A stretch of DNA of 64,000 nucleotides, from positions 2,242,501-2,306,500 of the forward strand of contig NZ_CP076134.1 in the NCBI RefSeq assembly GCF_018736085.1, written 5' to 3'. Below, one piece after another: positions 16,942-26,739 of this stretch. How positions within the stretch are numbered: the first letter of the stretch is position 1; every line of letters starts with the position of its first letter. The notes under the pieces were generated by a model. The model saw only the letters and a program-made list of their open reading frames with translations. It searched no databases and was not told the DNA's origin. A program made the translations under genes and the position numbers. This DNA is from Bradyrhizobium sediminis (GTDB taxonomy: Bacteria; Pseudomonadota; Alphaproteobacteria; Rhizobiales; Xanthobacteraceae).

Positions 16942-17550
16942 ATGGACAAGAGCAAACCTGAGCGAAGTCGGCGCGAGGAGTACACGGAGGCAACCCGACT
17001 GGCGCTGCTGTCGGCCGGCCGTGATGTATTTGCGAAGGAGGGCTATCAGGCGGCTGGAATCGAGACGATCTCGCGGGCGGCGCGGGTGACGCGAGGCGCC
17101 TTCTATCACCACTTCGATGACAAGAAGGCCCTGTTCGATGCCGTCGTCGTGTCCCTGCAATCGGAGGCGGCTGCCAAGATCGGCGAACGGGCCCGGGCGC
17201 AGCGGAAGATATGGGAACGTCTGAGCGTGGGGATCGACGCGTATCTGGACGCCTGTCTCGAGCCGGCTTACGGGCGCATTGTCATCCAGGAGGCGGCGGC
17301 GGTGCTTGGCAACGAGCGCTATCGGGAAATCGAAGAGGCCTATCCGATGGCGCTTCTCACCGCGACCCTGAACGCCCTGAAGCGCGAGGGCGAACTCGAT
17401 TTCGAGGACATCGATCTTCTCAGCCGCATGGTAGACGCCATGATCTGCAAGATGGCGCTCATGCTGCCGGAGGCGGACCACCCCAAGAAACTGCGAGAGC
17501 GTGGACAGAAGATCATCGGCAGCCTGCTCGGCGCCTTCCGCCGGGGATGA
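16942..17550 (+). CDS. TetR/AcrR family transcriptional regulator
   Basis: The 202-residue protein has an N-terminal HTH at about residues 18-62 (AGIETISRAARVTRGAFYHH with FDDKKALFDAVV) and an all-helical ligand domain. It is transcribed away from the SnoaL-DUF3237-aquaporin-GFA string, with the inverted repeat 16881-16897 between them, so it is the probable repressor of that string and itself. Inducer unknown. Confidence 0.92.
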   Translation: MDKSKPERSRREEYTEATRLALLSAGRDVFAKEGYQAAGIETISRAARVTRGAFYHHFDDKKALFDAVVVSLQSEAAAKIGERARAQRKIWERLSVGIDAYLDACLEPAYGRIVIQEAAAVLGNERYREIEEAYPMALLTATLNALKREGELDFEDIDLLSRMVDAMICKMALMLPEADHPKKLRERGQKIIGSLLGAFRRG

Positions 17551-17562
17551 TTGGCGTCCGCC

Positions 17563-18570
17563 TCATTGCTCCGCGGCTGGCCCGGACTTGCGTCCGTTCA
17601 GTCTTGCGCGGAACTGGTCGATCCTTCGTCCGTAGCCGCCGCCGGGGACGGTCATGGCGGCGACGCCGGCCATCACCAGCAGCAATCCGAGCGCCAGGTT
17701 CGACGGTACGGTTTCGCCGAGCAGCACGACCGACAGGCCGACGCCGATCGGAATGCGCAAATAGCCCTGCGCGTTGGTGGTCAGCGTGCCCAATCGCGTC
17801 AGGCACATGTAGAACAGCATCAATCCGAGCGCACTCGAGAAAATTCCCATGGTGACGGTGGCGGCGAGCGCTTCCGGCGTCGGCCGCAAGGTCCAGGGGT
17901 GCTCGACGATCAGCGCCGCCGGCAGCAGGATGAGACCGCCGAACAGCAGCGAGCCCGCCGCCACCACCATCGGGTCGTACTCGGTCAGCCGCAGCCCGAA
18001 GATCGTGGCGCAGGCAAAGGAGACGGTGGCGACCAGGATGACCATCTCGGCGAAGATATTGCCGCCGAGTCCGCCGAGCGAGTCGAGGCCGATGATGACG
18101 GCGGTTCCGGCGAGCCCCAGCACGGCGCCGGCGAGTTTCAGGAGCGTGGCCGGTTCATGCCGGGTGATGCCCCAGGTGATGAGGAAGGCGAAGATCGGCG
18201 TGGTCGACGCCAGCACCACGGTCGGCGCCGCCGCCACATATTGCTGCGCCCAGGTGATCATCAGGAACGGAATCGTCGAATTGATGGTCTGCTGCTGGGC
18301 GAACAGTTTCCAGGCCCTGGCATCGGCCGGAATTCGCATGCCCCGCGCGCGCAAAATCATGAGCAGAAAGCCGGCGGCGATCAGCGAGCGCGCCGAGATG
18401 AAGGTGATCGGAGGGATCGAGCCGAGGCCGATCTTGGTCAGCGGATAGGTCGAACTCCAGCAGCACGCCAGCGCCAGCAGCAGCGCGTAATCGCGCCAGC
18501 GGTGAGGGGCCCTTGGAGACCGGGCTGGATCCGGTGGCGCGGGTGGTGGGTCGCCTTCTATCGCTGCCAT
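17563..18570 (-). CDS. DMT superfamily (EamA) transporter
   Basis: The product (about 335 residues) has ten predicted hydrophobic segments in two EamA repeats. The first begins YALLLALACCWSSTYPLTK and the second SFACATIFGLRL. EamA proteins export amino acids or other metabolites across the inner membrane; the substrate cannot be predicted. ATG 18570 gives MAAIEGD; an upstream ATG at 18612 would add 14 residues. It is convergent with the TetR gene at 16942. Confidence 0.88.
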   Translation of the reverse strand: MAAIEGDPPPAPPDPARSPRAPHRWRDYALLLALACCWSSTYPLTKIGLGSIPPITFISARSLIAAGFLLMILRARGMRIPADARAWKLFAQQQTINSTIPFLMITWAQQYVAAAPTVVLASTTPIFAFLITWGITRHEPATLLKLAGAVLGLAGTAVIIGLDSLGGLGGNIFAEMVILVATVSFACATIFGLRLTEYDPMVVAAGSLLFGGLILLPAALIVEHPWTLRPTPEALAATVTMGIFSSALGLMLFYMCLTRLGTLTTNAQGYLRIPIGVGLSVVLLGETVPSNLALGLLLVMAGVAAMTVPGGGYGRRIDQFRARLNGRKSGPAAEQ

Positions 18571-18652
18571 TTTCTTGAGCAACTCAATTCTCCCGGCGCG
18601 CCGGCCGCTCACAAGTCAGGAAACGCCGGGGATTGAGAGAGGCCGGGTCGAA

Positions 18653-19141
18653 TCAGGTGGCAACCGCGCCCGCCTTTGCCGGCGGCTTCCACTTCACCCG
18701 CTTGATGGTGCCGGAAAAGGTGAATAGCGTCCGCTCGCCGGCTTTCAGCACGCCGCGCAGGAAGATCATCGAGCCGCCGGCCCGCATGACCTCGCCGGTA
18801 CCCTCGACCAGCTCGCCTTCGCGCGCGCCGTCGAGAAATTCGCAGCCGAACGATACCGTCACTCCCGGACCCTGCAGCACGGGTGCGGCAAAGGCGAACA
18901 GGCAGTAGTCCGCAAACGTCATGAAGCAGCCGCCATGGACGTTGCGCATGCCGTTGAGGTGCTTCTTCTCGACCCGGAACGCACAACGCACGCTGCCGTC
19001 GTCCTCCATCCGGTGCCAGAACGGCCCGGTATGGGATTCGAAGTGGTCGCGGATCCAGGTGCGCCAGCCGGCGAATTCGCCCTCGGTTTCGACGTGCAGA
19101 TCGGGACGGTGGAGGAATGCGGATTTGGTGATGTCGTCCAA
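18653..19141 (-). CDS. PaaI-type hotdog thioesterase
   Basis: The 162-residue product contains the hotdog-fold core LNGMRNVHGGCFMTFADYC, with the HGG loop of PaaI-type thioesterases, and ends GTIKRVKWKPP. These enzymes hydrolyse acyl-CoA thioesters; the acyl chain is unknown. It is divergent from purL, whose start is about 180 bp away. Confidence 0.85.
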   Translation of the reverse strand: MDDITKSAFLHRPDLHVETEGEFAGWRTWIRDHFESHTGPFWHRMEDDGSVRCAFRVEKKHLNGMRNVHGGCFMTFADYCLFAFAAPVLQGPGVTVSFGCEFLDGAREGELVEGTGEVMRAGGSMIFLRGVLKAGERTLFTFSGTIKRVKWKPPAKAGAVAT

Positions 19142-19321
19142 GTGAAAAGGCCTTCAATTGAGGGTTTGAATCCTTAAATCCGATCCAGAACTGATGTGCA
19201 AACCCCGACAATGCATGGACCGCCCGCAAATCTATGGACAGCGGGAAAATGCGCCTAAAAAGGCCTTTTCCGGCCCCTCCGATCTCCCTAATAAGGGGAC
19301 CTCAATCGCCCAAAGAGCCTC

Positions 19322-21526
19322 ATGAACCAGCCCCAGATTACCCCCGAACTCGTCGCCAGCCACGGCCTCAAGCCCGACGAGTATGAGCGCATTCTCAAGC
19401 TGATCGGCCGGGTGCCGACCTTCACCGAGCTCGGGATTTTCTCGGCGATGTGGAACGAGCACTGCTCGTACAAGTCCTCACGTATCCATCTTCGGGGCCT
19501 GCCGACCAAGGCGCCCTGGGTGATCCAGGGGCCGGGCGAGAACGCCGGCGTGATCGATATCGGCGACGGCCAGGCGGTGGTCTTCAAGATGGAGAGCCAC
19601 AACCATCCGAGCTACATCGAGCCCTATCAGGGCGCGACCACCGGCGTCGGTGGCATTTTGCGCGATGTGTTCACGATGGGCGCGCGCCCGATCGCCTGCC
19701 TCAATGCGCTCTCGTTCGGCGCGCCGGAACATCCCAAGACGCGCCATCTGGTGTCGGGCGTCGTGGCCGGCGTCGGCGGCTACGGCAATTCGTTCGGCGT
19801 GCCCACGGTCGGCGGCCAGGTGCGTTTCCACACCCGCTATGACGGCAATATCCTGGTCAATGCGATGGCGGTCGGCCTCGCCGACAGCGACAAGATATTC
19901 TATGCGGCGGCCTCCGGCGTGAACATGCCGATCGTCTATCTGGGCTCGAAAACCGGCCGCGACGGCATTCACGGCGCCTCGATGGCGTCGGCCGAATTCG
20001 ACGACGACTCCGCCGAGAAGCGGCCGACGGTGCAGGTCGGCGATCCCTTCGCCGAAAAACTGCTGCTGGAAGCCTGCCTCGAAATCATGGAAGCCGATTG
20101 CGTGATCGCGATCCAGGACATGGGCGCGGCGGGGCTGACCTGCTCGGCGGTGGAGATGGGCGCCAAGGGCGACCTCGGCGTCGATCTCGATCTCGACGCG
20201 GTGCCGACCCGCGAAACCGGCATGAGCGCCTATGAGATGATGCTGTCGGAAAGCCAGGAGCGCATGCTCATGGTGCTGAAGCCCGAAAAGGAAAAGCAGG
20301 CCGAGGCGATCTTCAAGAAATGGGGGCTGGATTTCGCCGTGGTCGGCTACACCACGCCGAGCAAGCGTTTTGTCGTCAAGCATGGCGGCGACGTCATGGC
20401 CGATCTGCCGATCAAGGAACTGGGCGACGAAGCGCCGCTGTACGACCGGCCGCACGTGCCGTCGCAACCGCTGCCTGTGATCCATGCGCGCGACGTGACG
20501 CCGCCGATCGGAATCATGCCTGCGCTGGAAAAACTGATCGCCACGCCCGAGCTGTGTTCGAAGCGCTGGGTGTGGGAGCAGTATGATCACGTTATTTTGG
20601 GCAACACCGTGCAGCGCCCCGGCGGCGACGCCGCTGTCGTGCGGGTGCAGGACGGGCCGAAGGGGCTGGCGCTGACCGTTGATGTGACGCCGCGCTATTG
20701 CGAGGCCGATCCTTATCAGGGCGGCAAGCAGGCGGTGGCGGAGGCCTGGCGCAATATCACCGCGGTCGGCGGGCGGCCGCTGGCGATCACCGACAATCTC
20801 AATTTCGGCAATCCGGAGCGGCCGGAAATCATGGGCCAGTTCGTCGGCTGCCTGAAGGGCATTTCGGAAGCCTGCCGCACGCTCGACTTCCCGGTCGTGT
20901 CCGGTAACGTCTCGCTCTACAACGAGACCAACGGCCGCGGCATCCTGCCGACGCCGTCGATCGGCGGCGTCGGGCTGCTCGACGACTTCACCAAATCCGC
21001 GACATTGGCGTTCAAGGCCGAGGGCGAAGCGATCCTGTTGATCGGCGAGACCCATGGCTGGCTCGGGCAATCGGTTTATCTGCGCGACATCTGCGGCCGA
21101 GAAGAGGGAGCGCCGCCGCCGGTCGATCTCGCGGCCGAAAAGCGTAATGGCGACGTGGTGCGCGGCATGATCCATGCCGGCACCGCGACCGCCGCCCACG
21201 ACCTTTCCGACGGCGGGCTGTTGATCGCGCTGGCGGAAATGGCGATCTCGAGCGGCATCGGCGCGAAGCTGTTGGCGGCGCCGGGCGCGATCGTGCCGCA
21301 TGCTTATTGGTTCGGCGAGGACCAGGCGCGCTATATCGTGACGGTGCCGGAGGAACAGGCCGGCCTGGTGCTGGCGAAGATGCGGGGCGCCGGCGTGCCC
21401 TGCGCGCGGATCGGCACCACCGGCGGCGACGCGATCAGCATCGTCGGCGAGGCGCCGGTGACGGTGAAGGGCCTCGAGCACCGTTTTGAAAGCTGGTTGC
21501 CGGCCTACATGAACGGCGCGGTCTAA
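19322..21526 (+). CDS. purL: Phosphoribosylformylglycinamidine synthase, synthetase subunit
   Basis: The 734-residue product is full length for the small type of PurL. It contains [15 protein letters not shown] near the N-terminus, [20 protein letters not shown], and [20 protein letters not shown], which contribute ATP and FGAR binding. With PurQ and PurS (12438-13391) it converts FGAR to FGAM. The start at 19322 gives [16 protein letters not shown], usual for Rhizobiales. A long open frame antisense to it is a codon-bias shadow. Confidence 0.97.
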   Translation: MNQPQITPELVASHGLKPDEYERILKLIGRVPTFTELGIFSAMWNEHCSYKSSRIHLRGLPTKAPWVIQGPGENAGVIDIGDGQAVVFKMESHNHPSYIEPYQGATTGVGGILRDVFTMGARPIACLNALSFGAPEHPKTRHLVSGVVAGVGGYGNSFGVPTVGGQVRFHTRYDGNILVNAMAVGLADSDKIFYAAASGVNMPIVYLGSKTGRDGIHGASMASAEFDDDSAEKRPTVQVGDPFAEKLLLEACLEIMEADCVIAIQDMGAAGLTCSAVEMGAKGDLGVDLDLDAVPTRETGMSAYEMMLSESQERMLMVLKPEKEKQAEAIFKKWGLDFAVVGYTTPSKRFVVKHGGDVMADLPIKELGDEAPLYDRPHVPSQPLPVIHARDVTPPIGIMPALEKLIATPELCSKRWVWEQYDHVILGNTVQRPGGDAAVVRVQDGPKGLALTVDVTPRYCEADPYQGGKQAVAEAWRNITAVGGRPLAITDNLNFGNPERPEIMGQFVGCLKGISEACRTLDFPVVSGNVSLYNETNGRGILPTPSIGGVGLLDDFTKSATLAFKAEGEAILLIGETHGWLGQSVYLRDICGREEGAPPPVDLAAEKRNGDVVRGMIHAGTATAAHDLSDGGLLIALAEMAISSGIGAKLLAAPGAIVPHAYWFGEDQARYIVTVPEEQAGLVLAKMRGAGVPCARIGTTGGDAISIVGEAPVTVKGLEHRFESWLPAYMNGAV

Positions 21527-21540
21527 TCTCACCGTTTATC

Positions 21541-21605
21541 GTCATTGCGAGGAGCGCAGCAATCCACACGTCATTCCAGCCGTGCTGATGGATGGATTGC
21601 TTCGC
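21541..21605. repeat. Intergenic repeat, family 2, partial copy
   Basis: GTCATTGCGAGGAGCGCAGC and the later GGATTGCTTCGC resemble the arms of the complete copy at 32111-32198, but the second arm is degraded and merges into the next gene. It lies between purL and a convergent gene. Confidence 0.55.
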
Positions 21606-21606
21606 T

Positions 21607-22791
21607 TTATAGCACCTTCGACGCGCCCGGGATCTGCCGTAGCGCCCGCGTCGCCGCCCAACTGAAGGCGACGGTCAGCACGAACGCGATCAGCGCCTTG
21701 GCGACCGCGGGCAGGTCGTAGTCGAACAGCCAGTATTGCAGCCAGAGCACGATCGGGTAGTGCACGAGGAACATCCCATAGGCGTCAGCCTGCATCGGGT
21801 CGAGCATGCTCCAGCCCGATCGCTTGAACCGCAGGAAATACGCCAGGATCGCGAACAGGATGGCCGCGCTGAAGGCGACGAAGAGCAGGCCGTAACTAGC
21901 TTCGTACCAATTGGGCAGGACGACGGGATTGTCCAGTATTTCGCGCTTTATGGCGATCAGTCCCCACAACAGGCAATACGGAACCAGCGTCACGGCCATC
22001 CAGCCCCAGCTGCTCCTGGCCAGCCGTCCGTCCTCGCTCAGCACGCCGTGCTCGAAATTCGCAGCCCCCACTCCCGCGCCGATGAAGAAGTAGGCCGCAT
22101 AGAGCAGCACGCGGCTGGCTTGGATGTCGAACGGTCCCAACTCGAACCACTTGCCCGGTCCGAAATGGACTCGCGCCGGGATATAGAGGATGGCGGTGAC
22201 CACGGTGAGAAACAGGAAGAAGTCGGCCGGCCGCTCGAAGCCGCGTTGCGACAGGCGATTGATCGGATCAACCATCCTTGGCGAGATCCGGTACAACAGG
22301 CTCGCGGTAAGATCGAACGCCAGCAGCACCCAGATGAACCAGACCGGGCCGCTTGGCCAGGGACCTGATGTGACCGTCTTCCACCAGAATGCCGAGAAGC
22401 CGAGGTCGGGATTCTGCCGCAGCGCGATGGCGTAGTAGGCGATCGGGATGATCGTGAACGCGGCGACTGCGAAGGGCAGGCCGAGCCGGAGCAGGCGGTC
22501 GCGAAAGAAGATGGCTGGCGACTTGTGCCCGAGGCCCGGCCACACGAACAGTCCGGACAGGAAGAAGAACATCGCCATGAAGAAGCTGTCGGTGGCGAGC
22601 ACGATCATGTCGAAGCCGATGAACGACTTGGCGTCGGTATGACCGAAATAGGTGTAGGGAATGACGGCATGGTGGACCAGCACCACAAGGGTCAGGAAGG
22701 TGCGTGTGCGGTCGAGCGAGGCGTCGCGCGCCTTGGCTTGTGGCGCCGCCTGGACTTCGGCGGCCGCCCCCGTGTGGGAGATCGTGGTCAT
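21607..22791 (-). CDS. Acyltransferase family 3 membrane protein
   Basis: About 394 residues from ATG 22791, with some ten hydrophobic segments. The N-terminal family motif is RTRTFLTLVVLVHHAVIPY, where acyltransferase-3 proteins place the catalytic His after the first helix, followed by FFFLSGLFVW. Such enzymes transfer acyl groups to sugars or membrane-derived glucans (OpgC, NodX types). The acceptor is unknown. An ATG at 22851 would extend it by 20 residues. Confidence 0.85.
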   Translation of the reverse strand: MTTISHTGAAAEVQAAPQAKARDASLDRTRTFLTLVVLVHHAVIPYTYFGHTDAKSFIGFDMIVLATDSFFMAMFFFLSGLFVWPGLGHKSPAIFFRDRLLRLGLPFAVAAFTIIPIAYYAIALRQNPDLGFSAFWWKTVTSGPWPSGPVWFIWVLLAFDLTASLLYRISPRMVDPINRLSQRGFERPADFFLFLTVVTAILYIPARVHFGPGKWFELGPFDIQASRVLLYAAYFFIGAGVGAANFEHGVLSEDGRLARSSWGWMAVTLVPYCLLWGLIAIKREILDNPVVLPNWYEASYGLLFVAFSAAILFAILAYFLRFKRSGWSMLDPMQADAYGMFLVHYPIVLWLQYWLFDYDLPAVAKALIAFVLTVAFSWAATRALRQIPGASKVL

Positions 22792-22953
22792 GCGCGCCCC
22801 GGCAAGGATGATGATCGCCAAGATGTTGCCGCCGGGAACCGGATTCAGCAAGGCCCAATCAGAATGCGACTGGTGCTGCAGCGAGCCGGCGGAGTCATCC
22901 AGCGCGAAGACGCACTTCGCGCTTTTGCCCGGCCATGACGGATGATCTGGGGC

Positions 22954-23313
22954 TCAGCCCACTTCCTCGATCTTCACCCTGTCCGGATAGAACGCCAGAT
23001 GGCCTGTTATTTCCTCCATGGCGGGGAATGGCGTCTCGTAGGTCCAGATCGAATTTTCCAGCGTCGCGCCGTTCGCCTTGATGCTGAAATAGTTCGCATC
23101 TCCCTTGTAGGGGCAGTGCGTTACCCGCTCGGTGCGCGCCAGCAGCGCCATATTGGCGTCGCTGCGCGGCACATATTGCACGGCGGGATAGCGCGCTTCC
23201 TTCAGCGTCAGCGCCTGGGTGGTGTCGGCGATGACGACGCCACCGGCGGTGATGCGGACGCGCTTCGGGTTCGCTGTAATGGTGATGGGGTGGTCGGGGC
23301 CGGGGAGTTTCAT
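22954..23313 (-). CDS. DUF427 family protein
   Basis: The 119-residue product fits DUF427, a small beta-rich family of unknown function. Diagnostic segments are RVRITAGGVVIADTTQAL, HCPYKGDANYFSI and FPAMEEITGHLAFYPDRV. No signal peptide or membrane segment. Divergent from bolA. Confidence 0.9.
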   Translation of the reverse strand: MKLPGPDHPITITANPKRVRITAGGVVIADTTQALTLKEARYPAVQYVPRSDANMALLARTERVTHCPYKGDANYFSIKANGATLENSIWTYETPFPAMEEITGHLAFYPDRVKIEEVG

Positions 23314-23496
23314 CGAGGGGTAGCCTTTTCGGTCAGCCGGTTGTGATCGCGAGCCGCGATATCAAGGGCTTTGCAGCGACTGGATCGGGAATATAGTGCC
23401 ACAGGGCGTGACGTAGAAGGGTGGCCGGGCTAAGTTCCGGTGCCGCCGCAGCGAAGCTGGCGGCGATTCGAAACGCCGGATTTGGAGAGATTTTGG

Positions 23497-23751
23497 ATGC
23501 CGATGGACGCCCACGATATCGAATCGATGATCAAGGCGGCAATTCCCGACGCCGAGGTGACGATCCGCGATCTGGCCGGCGACGGCGACCACTATGCCGC
23601 GACCGTGATCTCGGAGTCGTTCCGCGGCAAATCCAGGGTCCAGCAGCACCAGATCGTCTATCAGTCGCTGCGCGGTCAGATGGGCGGCGTGCTGCACGCG
23701 CTGGCGCTGCAGACCGGGGTACCTGGCGGACCCGGGGTACCGGAAGGTTAG
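23497..23751 (+). CDS. bolA: BolA family protein
   Basis: The 84-residue product has the BolA fold: an N-terminal DAHDIESMIKAAIPDAEVTI helix-strand, HYAATVISESFRGKSRVQQH, and QIVYQSLRGQMGGVLHALAL. The family partners with monothiol CGFS glutaredoxins in Fe-S cluster handling. The expected partner is encoded downstream at 28313. The start at 23497 gives MPMDAHD; ATG 23503 is possible. Confidence 0.92.
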   Translation: MPMDAHDIESMIKAAIPDAEVTIRDLAGDGDHYAATVISESFRGKSRVQQHQIVYQSLRGQMGGVLHALALQTGVPGGPGVPEG

Positions 23752-23769
23752 GCCCGGGGTAGCACTGCC

Positions 23770-24990
23770 ATGGCGGGGGACGATCAACACGGCGCGCTGT
23801 TTCGCCCGCTCGTGCCGAACCAGCACAGCCGCGTCACCTACGCTGAACTGTTCTTCGACCTGGTGTTCGTGTTCGCGGTCACGCAGATCTCGCACACGCT
23901 GCTCGGCCGCTTCACCCCGCTTGGCGCGGCGCAGACGACGCTGTTGTTTCTCGCGGTCTGGTGGGTGTGGGTCTACACGTCCTGGATCACCAACTGGCTC
24001 AATCCGGAAACGACGCCGGTCCGGGTCATGCTGTTCGTGCTGATGCTCGGCGGACTCGTGCTCTCGACCTCGATTCCGCAGGCGTTCGAATCGCGGGGGC
24101 TCTGGTTCGCCGTCGCCTACGCCGCGATGCAGGTTTCGAAGACGGTGTTTCTGCTGGTATCGACGCCGCCCGCCCGAACCTTGGCGCGCCTGAATGCAAT
24201 CCGCATCACGACATGGCTGTCGGTCTCGGGCGTGTTCTGGATCGCGGGCGGCTTTGCCGAAGGGCAAGCGCGGCTGGCATTCTGGGCGGTGGCGCTGGGA
24301 ATCGAATATCTCTCGCCCGCGGTGCGGTTCTGGATCCCGAAATACGGCGCGTCCTCGATCGAGGACTGGACCGTCGAGGGCGGCCACATGGCCGAGCGCT
24401 GCGCGCTGTTCGTCATCATCGCGCTCGGCGAATCCATCGTCGTGACCGGCGCGACCTTTGCGGATCTCACCTGGACCGCCGAGACACTCGGCGCCTTCGC
24501 GTCAAGCTTCATCGGCAGCCTCGCGATGTGGTGGATCTATTTCCACCGTGGCGCGGAGGCGGGGTCCGAGCTGATTTCGAGATCGAGCGAGCCGGGGCGG
24601 CTGGCGCGGCTCGCCTACACCTACCTGCACATGCCGATCGTGGCCGGTATCATTCTTTCGGCGGTCGCCGACGAACTCGTGCTGAAACATCCCGGCGGCC
24701 ATTCCGATCTCAAGACGGTGCTGAGCGCGATCGGCGGACCGCTGTTGTTCCTGCTCGGGACCATCCTGTTCAAGCACACCATTCGCGGCTGGCTGCAGCT
24801 CTCGCACGGCGTCGGCATCATTGCGCTCGGCGTTCTCGTCTGGTTCGCCGGCGAGATGTCGCCGCTGCTGCTCTCGATCGTGACCACCGCGATCATGATC
24901 ATCGTCGCGGCGTGGGAGTCGATCTCGCTGAAATCGGAGGCCGCCAAGCCCCGGCGTGAACAGCCTCACTCCGAAGCCGGCAGCACGTAA
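23770..24990 (+). CDS. ltrA: Low temperature requirement protein A family membrane protein
   Basis: The 406-residue product has many hydrophobic helices and the LtrA pattern TYAELFFDLVFVFAVTQISH near the N-terminus and AERCALFVIIALGESIVV in the middle. LtrA proteins are multi-pass membrane proteins of uncertain function, named from a Listeria cold-growth phenotype. It starts 18 bp after bolA. It lies in the interval that separates bolA from grxD. Confidence 0.88.
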   Translation: MAGDDQHGALFRPLVPNQHSRVTYAELFFDLVFVFAVTQISHTLLGRFTPLGAAQTTLLFLAVWWVWVYTSWITNWLNPETTPVRVMLFVLMLGGLVLSTSIPQAFESRGLWFAVAYAAMQVSKTVFLLVSTPPARTLARLNAIRITTWLSVSGVFWIAGGFAEGQARLAFWAVALGIEYLSPAVRFWIPKYGASSIEDWTVEGGHMAERCALFVIIALGESIVVTGATFADLTWTAETLGAFASSFIGSLAMWWIYFHRGAEAGSELISRSSEPGRLARLAYTYLHMPIVAGIILSAVADELVLKHPGGHSDLKTVLSAIGGPLLFLLGTILFKHTIRGWLQLSHGVGIIALGVLVWFAGEMSPLLLSIVTTAIMIIVAAWESISLKSEAAKPRREQPHSEAGST

Positions 24991-25011
24991 GCCGCCAGCG
25001 CAGATCGCGCG

Positions 25012-25561
25012 TCAGTCTTCCCTAAAATGCGCCGGGTCGGCAATGACGCCTTTTTCGCAGAACTGCTGGAACGATGCCAATCGCGAAGTGAGCCCGGACA
25101 GGCTGACGGCGTAGCTTCCGCCCGCCAGCGTCAATTCCATATCGCTGGCGGTCTTGATCGACGCCAGCAGCGCGGGGCTGGCTTCGGCATAGTGAATAGC
25201 CGCATCCCAGTCCATGCTGCAATACGCCGGCCAGACCTGCGGCGAGCGACATCGATAGAGGCGGCGGACGCCCGCCGAACCAGAGACTGACCAGGGTGCC
25301 GATCACAATGACGGCAAGCGACAGCAGCAATGCCACCGCTTCGATCGCCTTGGCCTTGCGGAAGGTCAGCACCATCGTCACGATCGACAGGATCAGCATC
25401 GCCATGCTGGCGACCGCGATGAGTCGAAAGAAGACCCGCAGCGGATTTGCAAACAACGCCGAAACGGCCGCCAGGATGGCCAGTCCGCCAAGGAGTATCC
25501 CGCCGGTCTTCACCCGCCCGAGAATTTGGCGTTTGATTTGCGATTCGACGTCGTAAGGCAC
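25012..25561 (-). pseudogene. Small membrane protein with internal frameshift
   Basis: From ATG 25561 the first frame encodes MPYDVESQIKRQ and two or three hydrophobic helices up to about FGGRPPP. The natural continuation (VWPAYCSMDWDAAIHYAEAS through QQFCEKGVIADP) is in a different frame and stops at 25012. Read straight through, the first frame becomes Arg-rich nonsense. The shift lies near 25255-25275, in a CCGCCGCC-rich stretch. The intact protein would be roughly 180 residues and of unknown function. It may be a true mutation or a sequence error. Confidence 0.65.
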
Positions 25562-25722
25562 GAAATGACCAATGTGGCAGTAAACACCGCCCTGATCATT
25601 CTCTACTGCACCACCCCGCAGCCGGCATCTTGACGTACGTCAATCCGGGCATCGGCACCGCCGAAATGCGGATGCGGCAGATCTTCATCACCGGCCTGTC
25701 GGCGTGCTTCGGACTGAGGCTT

Positions 25723-26694
25723 TCACTCCGAGGCCACCAGCGCATGAACCGAGAACATGCCATCCGCGTCGGTCCAGGATTCCAGTGGGGTCCAGCCCGA
25801 GCCGCGCGCCAGCGCGTTGAAGCGGTCGAGGCTGTACTTGTAGCTGCTCTCGGTATGGATGGTTTCGCCGGGGCGGAATGAAAAGCTGCGGCCGAGCACC
25901 CGGACGGACTGCGCCTTCTTGCTGATCAGGTGCATCTCGATGCGATGCCGCTCGCGATTGTAGATCGCGCGATGGATGTACGCGCCGGTGTCGAAGTTGC
26001 CGCCGAGTTCGCGGTTGATGCGAACCATGACGTTGAGATTGAAGCGCGCGGTGACGCCGGCGGCATCGTTATAGGCGTCGTACAGCACGCGCTCGTCCTT
26101 TTCGAGGTCGACGCCGATCACCATCTGCGCGCCTTGTCCGAGAATCTCGCGGGCGCTGCGCATGAAGGCGCTTGCTTCGTGCGGCTCGAAATTGCCGAGC
26201 GTCGAGCCCGGGAAGAACCCGACCTTGGGCATATCCTTGACCGCGTCGGGCAGCGCGAACGGCGCGGTAAAATCGGCCGTCACCGGATAGACCGACAGCG
26301 CTTGAAAATCCCGGCGCAGCGCGTCGGCCTGGGCTTTCAGGAAATCGCCGGATATGTCGACGGGGACGTAGGCGCTGAGCGCGCATTGGTTCAGGAGCAG
26401 CCGGACCTTGGTGGTCGCGCCGGCGCCGAATTCCACCAGTGCGGCGCCTTGGGGGATGATCGAAGCGATCTCGCCGGCGCGGTCGCGCAGGATACCGAGT
26501 TCGGTGCGCGTCGGGTAATATTCCGGCAGCACCGTGATCTGTTCGAACAACTCGGAGCCGGTGGCGTCATAGAAATATTTCGGCGACAGCCGCTTCGGAA
26601 ATTGCGACAGGCCCTCGATGGCGTCCTGAGCGAATGCCGAGGTCTGTTCGTCGAAACGATGCGCTTTGGCCAAAGCGGCGGCGTGCACATTCAT
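25723..26694 (-). CDS. egtD: L-histidine N(alpha)-methyltransferase
   Basis: The 323-residue product has EgtD features: RLSPKYFYDATGSELFEQI near the N-terminus, SAM-binding LVEFGAGATTKVRLLL, and GFFPGSTLGNFEPHEA. EgtD trimethylates histidine to hercynine using three SAM, the first step of ergothioneine synthesis. It lies 45 bp downstream of egtB on the same strand; the two form an operon. Confidence 0.95.
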   Translation of the reverse strand: MNVHAAALAKAHRFDEQTSAFAQDAIEGLSQFPKRLSPKYFYDATGSELFEQITVLPEYYPTRTELGILRDRAGEIASIIPQGAALVEFGAGATTKVRLLLNQCALSAYVPVDISGDFLKAQADALRRDFQALSVYPVTADFTAPFALPDAVKDMPKVGFFPGSTLGNFEPHEASAFMRSAREILGQGAQMVIGVDLEKDERVLYDAYNDAAGVTARFNLNVMVRINRELGGNFDTGAYIHRAIYNRERHRIEMHLISKKAQSVRVLGRSFSFRPGETIHTESSYKYSLDRFNALARGSGWTPLESWTDADGMFSVHALVASE

Positions 26695-26739
26695 GATGTT
26701 CTCCAGAACGCGCTTTCCGGCGCGATTGAATTTGAAAAA

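Noticed and set aside
17551..18636. Plus-strand open frame of 361 codons over the EamA gene
   Set aside because: Composition is low-complexity and Arg/Gly/Gln rich, with no recognisable domain; the EamA frame on the minus strand is convincing.
19478..21532. Long open frame antisense to purL (684 codons)
   Set aside because: Arg/His-rich composition with no family features; it is produced by codon bias of purL on the other strand.
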